The notes below the pieces were generated by a model, which was not told where the DNA came from, ran no database searches, and saw only the letters and a program-made list of their open reading frames with translations. From positions 1-16,312 of the forward strand of contig JAJYGW010000325.1 in the NCBI GenBank assembly GCA_021790615.1: a stretch of DNA of 16,312 nucleotides, written 5' to 3'. Within the stretch, counting starts at the first letter, position 1; each line of letters begins with the position of its first letter. A program made the position numbers and the translations under genes. The stretch comes from Actinomycetes bacterium (lineage in GTDB: Bacteria > Actinomycetota > Acidimicrobiia > Acidimicrobiales > JAKAOS01). Shown piece by piece: positions 1-6,463 of this stretch.

Positions 1-1904
1 CGCAGGGCTACTTCTCGCTCGGCTCCACGCTTGGCATCGGCGAGACCCTGCTTCGCTTCGATCCGATGGCCGGCCTCTTCCTCACCCTCACGGGCGGCCT
101 CGGCGCCGTCGTGTCGGCCTGCATGCTCAGCTGGTCTCGCCCCGAGGGCAGGCTCCATGGGCGGGGGACCGGTGCTGGCTACATGCTGCTGCTCGGATCG
201 CTCGTCCTCGTCCTCGTCGCCGGCGACGCCTTCACGTTCCTGTTCGGCTGGGAGTCCCTCACCGTCGCCTTCTACGTCCTCACCGGAGCACGACGGGCCG
301 ACAGGGCGCAGGCCCGCGCCAGTTGGGCGACGCTCGGTCTCGGGAAGGTGAGCGGTGCCGCCCTCCTCCTCGGGCTGCTGCTCCTCGCCGGGACGAGCCA
401 CAGCCTGTCGTTCGCCTCCTTCGCCCACGTCCCGCCCTCGGGCGTCCACGACGCCGCCTTCGCTCTGCTGGTCGTCGGGTTCTGGGCGAAGGTCGGCGTC
501 ATCCCGTTCCAGGTCTGGGTCCCCCTCGGCTATCCGGCGGCGGAGGGTCCCGCCCGGGCCGCGATGGCCGGCATCGCAGCCAATGCCGGCTTCTACGGGT
601 TGTGGCGCTTCCTCGGTCTGCTCGGGCGTCCTCCGATCTGGATCGTCGTCCTCGTGCTCGTCCTCGGCGGGATCACCGCTCTCGTCGGGATCGCCTTCGC
701 CGCCGTCCAGTCGACGATGAGCCGGACCGTCGCGTACTCGAGCGTCGAGAACGCCGGTCTCATCACCGTCGGGTACGGAGTCGCCCTCGCGGGCTCGCTC
801 ACGGGGAGCTCAAAGCTCCTCGCGGTCGGCCTGCTGGCTGCCAGCCTGCAGGTGCTCGCGCACGCCGTCGCGAAGAGCGCTCTCTTCGCCTCGTCCGCGA
901 TGTTCTCCTCCGACGCCGGCACCGACGATCTCGAACAGCTGCGCGGCGTCGGCCGGCGCCATTCTGTCAGTGGCGCCGCCTTCAGCCTCGGGGCACTCAC
1001 GCTCGCCGGGTTGCCGCCGACGATCGGTTTCGTGTCGGAGTGGTTCCTGCTGGAGGCGCTGCTGCAGGAGTTCCGCCTCCACAGCCTTGCGTTGCGCCTC
1101 GCCATGGCCCTCGCCGGAGCGCTCGTCGCCCTCACGGCAGGCGTCGCCGCCCTCGCCTTCGTCCGCCTCGTCGGGCTCTGCATCCTCGGGCGGGCCGAGC
1201 TACCCGAAGGCCCCGCGGGTTCCACGTCCGAGCGCGCGGCCAAGGTCCTCGACGGTGGTGTCACCGGCAGAGGCGGGCTCGTGCTCCTCGGGACGTCCTG
1301 TGTCGGCCTCGCCGCTGTCGCACCCTGGGTCGTCCGCTACATCGCCCTCGGCCTGTCATCCGCCGTGCCGCAGGCGGCGACGGCTTCTGCTCTCAGGTCT
1401 CCATGGGTCCTCCAACCCGTCTTCGCGAGCTTCTCCATCCTCTCGCCGTCGTGGCTCTTCGTCGTCATGCCGATCGGGTTCGTCGCGGTCGGGCTGCTGG
1501 CAGTGGCGATGTCGCGAGGAGGGCTGCTGCGCGTCCGTCGCGTCCCGGCGTGGCGGTCGGCGACGGGAGGCGTCGCGGGACCCGATCGGTACAGCCTCTT
1601 CGGTTTTGCGAACTCGATCCGCCACGTGCTCGGGAACGTCCTCGGTCACGAGCACTCGGTCACGCCGATCGAGGTGGAGATCCGTCACGACGGGTCAGCT
1701 CGCGGGACCGGCGAGCCGCACGTGGAGGTCAGCTCGAGCGTTGTCGAGCCCTTCGAGGAGTACCTCTACCGGCCGATCGGTGCTCTCTTCCTCCGGGTCG
1801 CCGGCGCTGCGAGACGGCTCCAGTCCGGCCGGCTCGACGCCTACATCGCCTACATGCTCGTGGCGCTCGTCGCCGTGCTGATCACGGTGGCGGTGATCCG
1901 GTAG
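1..1904 (+). CDS. HyfB/NuoL-like proton-translocating membrane subunit (5' partial)
   Basis: The reading frame is open from base 3, so the true start lies left of the window; 633 residues are visible, ending at TAG 1902-1904. Nearly all of it is hydrophobic helices of the Nuo/Mrp antiporter fold, which pumps protons or cations in complex I-like and group 4 hydrogenase-like membrane complexes. Visible family marks are FDPMAGLF at the left edge, GWESL (Glu codon at 252-254), FWAKVGVIPFQVW, AHAVAKSALF, and LAGLPPTIGFVSEW. The C-terminal tail, with VVEPFEEYLYRPI, LQSGRLDAYIAY and a last helix, is the HyfB-type ending. Oddities: the HyfB signature usually reading LxHPAAPS is LGYPAAEG, and the following helix reads MAGIAANAGFYG, where a Lys is common. 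A universal stress gene rather than another complex subunit follows, so this looks like the last gene of its operon. The family is secure; which complex it serves is not. Confidence 0.85.
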   Translation, partial: QGYFSLGSTLGIGETLLRFDPMAGLFLTLTGGLGAVVSACMLSWSRPEGRLHGRGTGAGYMLLLGSLVLVLVAGDAFTFLFGWESLTVAFYVLTGARRADRAQARASWATLGLGKVSGAALLLGLLLLAGTSHSLSFASFAHVPPSGVHDAAFALLVVGFWAKVGVIPFQVWVPLGYPAAEGPARAAMAGIAANAGFYGLWRFLGLLGRPPIWIVVLVLVLGGITALVGIAFAAVQSTMSRTVAYSSVENAGLITVGYGVALAGSLTGSSKLLAVGLLAASLQVLAHAVAKSALFASSAMFSSDAGTDDLEQLRGVGRRHSVSGAAFSLGALTLAGLPPTIGFVSEWFLLEALLQEFRLHSLALRLAMALAGALVALTAGVAALAFVRLVGLCILGRAELPEGPAGSTSERAAKVLDGGVTGRGGLVLLGTSCVGLAAVAPWVVRYIALGLSSAVPQAATASALRSPWVLQPVFASFSILSPSWLFVVMPIGFVAVGLLAVAMSRGGLLRVRRVPAWRSATGGVAGPDRYSLFGFANSIRHVLGNVLGHEHSVTPIEVEIRHDGSARGTGEPHVEVSSSVVEPFEEYLYRPIGALFLRVAGAARRLQSGRLDAYIAYMLVALVAVLITVAVIR

Positions 1905-1916
1905 GGAACGACTCCG

Positions 1917-1936
1917 GACCAGGGCCACGCCCGGTC
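1917..1936 (+). terminator. Hairpin after the HyfB-like gene
   Basis: GACC-A-GGGC, loop CAC, GCCC-GGTC: an 8-bp stem with one bulged A and a three-base loop, starting 12 nt after the stop codon. No T-run follows. GC-rich hairpins without a T tract are common at actinobacterial gene ends, so a terminator role is inferred, not shown. Confidence 0.4.
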
Positions 1937-2003
1937 GAGCCATGCCATGGGCGCGTCCCGCATGTTGCCGGCGACGACGAGGGGGAGAAGACTCTGTCCC
2001 GGC

Positions 2004-2010
2004 AAGGAGG
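2004..2010 (+). promoter_or_regulatory. Strong Shine-Dalgarno fixing the usp start
   Basis: AAGGAGG lies five bases before GTG at 2016. It is the best ribosome binding site seen in the window. It decides the start of the universal stress protein against the in-frame ATG at 1947, which lacks a comparable site, and against GTG at 2010, which overlaps the site itself. Confidence 0.75.
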
Positions 2011-2015
2011 TGGTC

Positions 2016-2453
2016 GTGGGAGGGTTCCGCCGGATCCTCGTCGGCTGGGACGGCTCGAGAGACGCCGAGCATGCCCTTCGTGCCGCCGCGCACCTCGCGA
2101 GCGAGCTCGGAGCCGAGCTCGTCGTGCTCGGGGTCCTGAAGCGGCAGCGTCATGTCGAAGCCCTGGACGAAGCCGAGGAGGACGTGGCAGATCGGCGCCG
2201 TCGGGTCGTCGGCGAGATCGCCGCCTTCGCCCGGCGCGCCGGAGTCCCCTGGTCCGAGAGCTCGCGCGGCGAGACGATCGTCGCGGACGATGTAGCCACC
2301 GCACTGGAGGAGTACGCACGCCGGCACGGTTTCGATGTCCTGGTCGTGGGTCGCCACGGCCTCGACCGAGCACTGCACCCACGGATCGGGCGGGTGACAG
2401 AGCACGAAGTGCGTCGCAGTCCGTGCCCCGTGCTGGTCGTGGGAGCCGACTGA
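2016..2453 (+). CDS. Universal stress protein (UspA family), single domain
   Basis: A 145-residue protein, the usual length for one Usp domain, with the alternating alpha/beta pattern. It begins FRRILVGWDGS (first strand and phosphate loop with the conserved Asp12). It ends DVLVVGRHG then, after nine residues, GRVTEHEVRRSPCPVLVV, which is the classic last strand. This gives the ATP-binding pattern G112-x2-G115-x9-G125, but the usual Ser/Thr after the last Gly is Arg126, so nucleotide binding may be altered. Family members are cytoplasmic proteins, often nucleotide-binding, induced under energy or oxygen stress. The start is chosen on the AAGGAGG site at 2004-2010. The gene follows the HyfB-like subunit by 111 bp with a hairpin between, so it probably has its own promoter, although a link to respiration or energy stress is plausible. 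The target of this Usp cannot be told from sequence. Confidence 0.85.
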   Translation: MGGFRRILVGWDGSRDAEHALRAAAHLASELGAELVVLGVLKRQRHVEALDEAEEDVADRRRRVVGEIAAFARRAGVPWSESSRGETIVADDVATALEEYARRHGFDVLVVGRHGLDRALHPRIGRVTEHEVRRSPCPVLVVGAD

Positions 2454-2467
2454 GCACCGTCCGGTGC
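2454..2467 (+). terminator. Hairpin immediately after usp stop
   Basis: GCACC-GTCC-GGTGC starts on the base after the TGA stop (5-bp stem, 4-nt loop; a sixth G-C pair closes it if the loop shrinks to two). It is followed directly by G-runs rather than T's. A role as transcript end or 3' stabiliser is inferred. Confidence 0.4.
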
Positions 2468-2469
2468 GT

Positions 2470-2535
2470 GGGGGGCGCTCCGGGGGGCGCTCCGGGGGTC
2501 AGACCGGGGGGTCGCTCCAGGGGGTCGCTTCGGGG
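2470..2535 (+). repeat. Tandem G-run repeat array (G-quadruplex-prone)
   Basis: Six runs of four to six G's lie in 66 bases, separated by 6-8 base spacers. The first two units are identical (GGGGGGCGCTCC at 2470-2481 and 2482-2493). The later units are variants (GGGGGGTCGCTCC from 2506, AGGGGGTCGCTTC from 2519). The + strand, which is the usp transcript strand, satisfies the usual quadruplex pattern several times over. No reading frame there resembles a gene. Confidence 0.7.
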
Positions 2536-2617
2536 AATCGATAGGCGCGAACCCGTGGCACGTTGACCGTCGAAACGCCGGCTAACGCGCCTGACGTTCG
2601 CGCCTATCGATTCCCCG
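2531..2617. repeat. Perfect 22-bp inverted repeat around a 43-nt centre
   Basis: Bases 2531-2552 and 2596-2617 are exact reverse complements (22 of 22), with ATCGAT near the middle of each arm. Matching stops abruptly at both ends. The centre (2553-2595) is unpaired overall but carries a second CGCGCC (2586-2591) that could pair with GGCGCG of the left arm (2543-2548), giving an alternative fold. It lies between two convergent genes that each have their own hairpin, so it is not needed as an ordinary terminator, and the 43-nt loop is too long for one. No clear target-site duplication flanks it. Confidence 0.85.
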
Positions 2618-2644
2618 CTCATCGCCCGAGGTTGCCAGGCGGTC

Positions 2645-2670
2645 TCCCGTGGCCGCGAGAACCACCGGGA
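2645..2670 (-). terminator. Hairpin after the DUF3048 gene
   Basis: TCCCGTGG (2645-2652) pairs with CCA-C-CGGGA (2662-2670): 8 bp with one bulged C and a nine-base loop. It starts seven bases beyond the stop of the minus-strand DUF3048 gene. No T tract is seen on either side, so terminator function is inferred from position and stem strength. Confidence 0.4.
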
Positions 2671-2676
2671 AGGCCC

Positions 2677-3795
2677 CTACGGCGTGATCCGGATGGCGCC
2701 CTGCTGCTTCGCCACGGTGTCGAGCACGATCTCCACCCAGGTCCGCCCAGGCGCCAGCTTGACGACCTTTCCGGCGGAGTCAGTGAACCGCCAGGCGTCC
2801 GCGTAGCCGGCACGGTGCCATGTCACGGCGATGTACTTGCCGTTGCGAAGGACGTACCCGCGGCCGGCGCCGATCGTGTTGCTCTCGACGTCGCCGGTCG
2901 AGCCGGGGCTCTCCTGGTACGGCCCGAAGCGGTAGTGGACGATCAGCACGACGATGTTCGTCGTCGTGACGGGCTTGTGGGTCAATGCGTCGACGTCGGT
3001 GGCGCCCGAGTAGGTGTGCACCCAGACCCCTCCGCCCGGCCCAGCGCTCCAGCGCCACAGCACGTCCGTGCCGTAGGAGAAGTTGATTGCGAGCGAGGAC
3101 GCCGGCCGTGCACCCGCCGGCAGCTGGGACCCGTAGGAGAACACCGGCGGTGGAGGCGTCCGGTCCTTCGGGTAGAGGGCCCACAGGCCGTGCGTGCTCG
3201 TGTACAGGTTGTCGGGCGGCACGCGCGACGAGATCCTCGTCCACGCGCTCGGTGGAGCGGTGAGGAGGTCCACAGGCCGCAGCCAGCCGAGGTGGTCGAC
3301 CGTGTTGACGTCAGGGTTGATCCCGCCCGCGAAGGCGAGGATCGGCCTGCCGAACGCCTGCATGAGGTGCCAGTCCACCCAACGGACCGAGCGCGTCGGG
3401 CCGATGCTCGCTGCCGAGTTGCACTGGTACACCGCCACGTATCGCATGATGAAGCCCTCGGCCGGGGTGTCGAAGACGATGTCCGCCTCGTTCAGACCGC
3501 TTTGCGGCCTGGCGCCCTGCGGCTCGTTGCCGATCTTGATCGCGAGCGCCGGGCGCCGCGGCACGTGCCCGTGCGGGGCGGGCAGGTCGGTGAGCGGGCA
3601 CAGGCGGGGTGACGCCTTCGGATGGTGTCCGGGCGGGGACGCCGACCGCTGCGGGGCGGAGCCGCCGGCGAACGCCAGCAGGAGGCCGACGGCGGCACTG
3701 ATGACGACGACGGCGGCGATCGACAGCACGGTGATCCGGCGTCTGCGGTACACGGCGGCCGCCTGCCGCGAGTGTTGAGGACTACGTGGGGGCAC
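2677..3795 (-). CDS. Membrane-anchored DUF3048 (YerB-like) protein
   Basis: A 372-residue protein with a basic N-terminus (RRRR at 17-20), one hydrophobic helix (about 21-43) and a large extracytoplasmic part. The DUF3048 hallmarks are clear: CPLTDLPAP (66-74), RRPALAIKIGN (80-90), ARPQSGLNEADIVFD (95-109), EGFIMRYVAVYQC (113-125) and GPTRSVR (132-138), followed by a C-terminal beta-rich half. YerB, the Bacillus namesake, is a lipoprotein. Here there is no lipobox before the first helix, so it looks anchored by an uncleaved helix. The biochemical function is unknown; a cell-envelope role is inferred from location. The start is GTG (CAC at 3793-3795); no Shine-Dalgarno is seen, but TAGTGT on the minus strand at 3810-3805 could be a -10 box giving a nearly leaderless message. 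It lies 74 bp behind ftsH in the same direction. Confidence 0.85.
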   Translation of the reverse strand: MPPRSPQHSRQAAAVYRRRRITVLSIAAVVVISAAVGLLLAFAGGSAPQRSASPPGHHPKASPRLCPLTDLPAPHGHVPRRPALAIKIGNEPQGARPQSGLNEADIVFDTPAEGFIMRYVAVYQCNSAASIGPTRSVRWVDWHLMQAFGRPILAFAGGINPDVNTVDHLGWLRPVDLLTAPPSAWTRISSRVPPDNLYTSTHGLWALYPKDRTPPPPVFSYGSQLPAGARPASSLAINFSYGTDVLWRWSAGPGGGVWVHTYSGATDVDALTHKPVTTTNIVVLIVHYRFGPYQESPGSTGDVESNTIGAGRGYVLRNGKYIAVTWHRAGYADAWRFTDSAGKVVKLAPGRTWVEIVLDTVAKQQGAIRITP

Positions 3796-3851
3796 GGCTC
3801 GACAACACTAGTGACCGCGGGCCGGGCTGAGGGACGCGAGCGAGCTCGAAG

Positions 3852-3879
3852 CGCCTCAGCTCGAGCGCCTCAGCTCGAG
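3852..3879. repeat. 14-bp tandem duplication across the ftsH stop codon
   Basis: CGCCTCAGCTCGAG occurs twice head to tail (3852-3865 and 3866-3879), with a partial third match in CGAGCTCGAAG just to the left. The right copy contains the ftsH stop codon (TCA at 3870-3872); the left copy is in the gap before DUF3048. It looks like a replication-slippage duplication. Confidence 0.75.
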
Positions 3880-5876
3880 GCCTCGGCTGGTGCCTCGGCC
3901 GGCGCCGTGGCCGCCGGCTCGGCCGGCGCGGTGGCCGCCGCCGCCGACGGCGCGGAAGTCGCCGCCGCCCGGCCCGGGGCCACCGTCATCCCTTCTCCCT
4001 GTACCGGTGTAGGTCGGTTTGCCAGCCGGTACACCTCGTCACCGTCGAGGGTCTCCTCCGCGAGCAGGCGCTCCACGAGCTCGTCGAGCGTGGCCCGGTG
4101 CTCCGTGAGGACGGCTACGGCCTGCCGCTCCGCTTCCCTCAGCAGGCGGGAGACCTCGGCGTCAACGTCTGCCTGCGTCGCCTCTGCGAACGGCCGGCTC
4201 GAGAACGCCGACCCGCCGCCGCCGAGATAGACCGAGCCGCCGGAGGGATAGCCGACGGGGCCGAGCTTCGGCGAAAGCCCGAACTCGCGCACCATCTTGA
4301 TGGCGAGCTCAGTCGCGGTCGAGAGGTCGTTCGCAGCTCCGGTCGAGCCCTGACCGAGCACGACGAGCTCGGCCGCCCGCCCGCCGAGTCGTACGGCGAG
4401 CATGTCGTTCAGGTAGTCCTCGCCGTAGAGGTGGCGTTCCACGAGGGGAAGCTGCTCGGTCGCGCCGAGAGCCCTCCCGGCGGGGAGGATCGTGACCTTG
4501 GCCACCGGGTCCGCCTTGTCGGAATAGGCCGCCACGAGGGCGTGACCCGATTCGTGCACCGCGACGGCATGTTTCTCCTCGGGGAGGAGCACGTTCGAGC
4601 CTTCGCGCCGCCCGAGGATCAGGCGGTCCCGGGCCTCGTCGAAGTCCTTCGCCTCGATGACCTCCCGGTCCGCCCGGACTGCCACGATTGCCGCCTCGTT
4701 CACGAGGTTCGCGAGGTCGGCGCCCGAGAACCCCGGCGTCGCTCGCGATATGACGTCGAGGTCCACGTCGGGAGAGAGCCGCTTGCCCCGTGCGTGCACC
4801 TCGATGATCGAGCGCCGTTCGACGAGCGTCGGGAGCGGGATGACGATCTGCCTGTCGAACCTGCCCGGACGGAGCAGAGCCGGGTCGAGCACCTCGGGCC
4901 GGTTCGTCGCCGCCAGCACGACGATGCCGGTCGCAGGGTCGAAGCCGTCGAGCTCCGCCAGAAGCTGGTTGAGGGTCTGCTCACGCTCGTCGTTGGACAC
5001 GACTGCCCCGACGCCACCCCGCCGCTGCCCGATGGCGTCGATCTCGTCGACGAAGATGATGGCAGGTGCCCGCTTGCGGGCTTCGGAGAAGAGGTCCCGC
5101 ACGCGCGCCGCGCCGACGCCGACGAACATCTCGACGAAGCTCGATCCCGTGACCGAGAAGAAGGGCACGTCGGCTTCTCCTGCGACCGCGCGGGCGAGGA
5201 GCGTCTTGCCGGTTCCCGGAGGACCTACCATGAGCACGCCGCGTGGCGCCATCGCCCCGGCCCGCGCGTAGCGCTCCGGCCGCCGGAGGAAGTCGACCAC
5301 CTCCCGGATCTCGAGCTTGGCGCCCTCGTAGCCGGCGACATCCGCGAACGTCGTCTGCGGCCGCTCCTCGTCGAACACCTTGGCCTTCGAGCGGCCGACG
5401 CCGAGGGCGCCCTGCAGCTGGCGGGAGGCGCCCCGAGAAAGGCGCCACCAGAGGTACCCGAGGATGAGGAAGGGCAGGAGCAGGATCACCCAGCTCAGCA
5501 CTTCGGTCCCGAACGACGTGCCGCTCGGTTGAGCTGTGATCTCGACCCCATGGCCCTGCAAGTCGTTGAGAAACGTCTGCCCCGCGTACTGCGGCACATT
5601 CGTCGCGTACGAGCTGCCGTTCCGGAGCGTGCCGGTGGCGCTCCCGTCCGAGTTGAGCGTCACGGTCTTCACCTGGTGGGCGCTCACGTCGTTCAGGAAC
5701 TTCGAGTAGGTGAGCGTCACCGGCGCCGAGGTGGTGCGCGTCGGCAGCAGGAAGTAGAGGAGGATGAACAGGGCGATCGCGATGGGCCACAGGTAGTGGC
5801 GCCAACGTGGAGGGGGCGGGGGCGCCGTCGGCGCGCCCTTGTCGGGGGTCGGCGGCGGCGTCGCCTGCTTGGTCAT
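3870..5876 (-). CDS. ftsH: ATP-dependent zinc metalloprotease FtsH
   Basis: A 668-residue membrane-bound AAA+ protease that extracts and degrades membrane and short-lived cytoplasmic proteins as a hexamer. Order of parts: Pro-rich cytoplasmic tail (1-27); transmembrane helix (about 28-45); extracytoplasmic domain (46-125); second helix (126-145); AAA core with Walker A GPPGTGKT (218-225), pore segment FVEMFVGVG (247-255), Walker B IIFVDEID (273-280) and the second region of homology [19 protein letters not shown] (324-342). The M41 protease domain has the zinc motif HESGH (441-445), with probable third ligand Asp517 in GAANDLST. All catalytic residues are present. The C-terminus after about 625 is an Ala/Pro/Glu-rich tail of low complexity, typical of actinobacterial FtsH but of unknown role. 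The start is ATG (CAT at 5874-5876), 21 bp behind the upstream membrane gene, so the two are probably cotranscribed. Confidence in identity is very high. Confidence 0.97.
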   Translation of the reverse strand: MTKQATPPPTPDKGAPTAPPPPPRWRHYLWPIAIALFILLYFLLPTRTTSAPVTLTYSKFLNDVSAHQVKTVTLNSDGSATGTLRNGSSYATNVPQYAGQTFLNDLQGHGVEITAQPSGTSFGTEVLSWVILLLPFLILGYLWWRLSRGASRQLQGALGVGRSKAKVFDEERPQTTFADVAGYEGAKLEIREVVDFLRRPERYARAGAMAPRGVLMVGPPGTGKTLLARAVAGEADVPFFSVTGSSFVEMFVGVGAARVRDLFSEARKRAPAIIFVDEIDAIGQRRGGVGAVVSNDEREQTLNQLLAELDGFDPATGIVVLAATNRPEVLDPALLRPGRFDRQIVIPLPTLVERRSIIEVHARGKRLSPDVDLDVISRATPGFSGADLANLVNEAAIVAVRADREVIEAKDFDEARDRLILGRREGSNVLLPEEKHAVAVHESGHALVAAYSDKADPVAKVTILPAGRALGATEQLPLVERHLYGEDYLNDMLAVRLGGRAAELVVLGQGSTGAANDLSTATELAIKMVREFGLSPKLGPVGYPSGGSVYLGGGGSAFSSRPFAEATQADVDAEVSRLLREAERQAVAVLTEHRATLDELVERLLAEETLDGDEVYRLANRPTPVQGEGMTVAPGRAAATSAPSAAAATAPAEPAATAPAEAPAEASS

Positions 5877-5897
5877 GGCCGGACCACGGCGTAAACC

Positions 5898-6404
5898 CTA
5901 CGTCCGTCTTCGGAGAGGGGGCGGGGATCTCGGCTCGTCCTCCAGGGCGTCGACGGCGCCGGTCGTGACCGTCGTCGACTCGAGGATCGGGATCAGGTAG
6001 CCGAAGGCGGCGATCATCGACCCGAGGAACATGAGCGCCATCCCTGCGAGGCGCGCCGGGTGGAGGACGGTGAGCATCCCACCGGCCGCCGCCATGCTGA
6101 TCCCGATGCCGCCGAGCCATGCCGGCAGCACGAGGCTGCGGTCGCCGTCGAGGCTGGCGCGCCTGCTGCGGAGAAAGAGGATCCCCGTGCCGAGGACCAG
6201 TGGGATGGCGATCACGGAGTGCAGCTCGTAGATCGCCGTCCCCTTGTGCGGCAGCATTCCGGTCGGGCGGCTCGCGTTGAGGGCGAACAACGACACGACG
6301 CCCATCGCGAAGTCGATCCCGATCAGCACGAGCAACGTGGTGACGAGGGCTTTCGTGCTCGGTCGTTCATCGTTCACAACTCCATGTTGCCGCCCGCAGC
6401 GCAC
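5898..6404 (-). CDS. Four-helix integral membrane protein, function unknown
   Basis: I do not recognise the family with confidence. The 168-residue product has four predicted membrane helices (about 20-42, 59-79, 93-114 and 119-141), a short loop with ELHS at the start of helix 2, and an acidic then Arg/Pro-rich cytoplasmic tail. Isolated histidines (53, 62, 115) sit near helix ends, but no heme or metal pattern is convincing. Two starts compete: GTG at 6404 and GTG at 6377 (159 residues). The latter has CAACAT exactly six bases upstream on the minus strand, which would suit a leaderless message, while a GGAG lies too close (2 nt) to act as a normal ribosome site. The gene is 21 bp ahead of ftsH in the same direction, so it could be an FtsH-associated or simply cotranscribed membrane protein; that is inference only. 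Confidence 0.7.
   Translation of the reverse strand: MRCGRQHGVVNDERPSTKALVTTLLVLIGIDFAMGVVSLFALNASRPTGMLPHKGTAIYELHSVIAIPLVLGTGILFLRSRRASLDGDRSLVLPAWLGGIGISMAAAGGMLTVLHPARLAGMALMFLGSMIAAFGYLIPILESTTVTTGAVDALEDEPRSPPPLRRRT
6384..6389 (-). promoter_or_regulatory. Possible -10 box for the membrane protein-ftsH operon
   Basis: CAACAT on the minus strand ends six bases before GTG 6377, the same spacing seen at 10297-10302 and 13330-13335. No -35 match is visible. Weak evidence, based on geometry only. Confidence 0.22.
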
Positions 6405-6463
6405 GAGCGTTACGCAGGGCGGTGGCCGAGGAGCCGGCGGGGCGCGATAAGACTGTCGGCTCG

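Noticed and set aside
1947..2015. Extended N-terminus of the universal stress protein from ATG 1947
   Set aside because: The extra 23 residues resemble nothing in the family, and the strong AAGGAGG lies just before GTG 2016.
323..2566. A 747-codon open frame on the + strand overlapping the HyfB-like and usp genes
   Set aside because: Its product is Arg/Pro-rich with no domain, and it lies out of frame over two well-supported genes. Long empty frames are expected at this GC content.
2531..2617. Integron attC-like or intrinsic terminator reading of the 22-bp inverted repeat
   Set aside because: The arms are perfectly paired without the unpaired bases and core GTT/AAC boxes of attC sites; the 43-nt loop and lack of a T-run do not suit an intrinsic terminator.
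4098..5894. A 598-codon open frame antisense to ftsH
   Set aside because: Its composition is that of a shadow frame (Arg/Glu/His/Val-rich, no motifs), and the opposite strand encodes a complete FtsH with every catalytic residue.
6384..6463. A clear sigma-70 promoter for dprE1
   Set aside because: GATAAG at 6446-6451 was considered as a -10 box, but no -35 is at a suitable distance and the spacing to ATG 6464 does not match the other candidate promoters.
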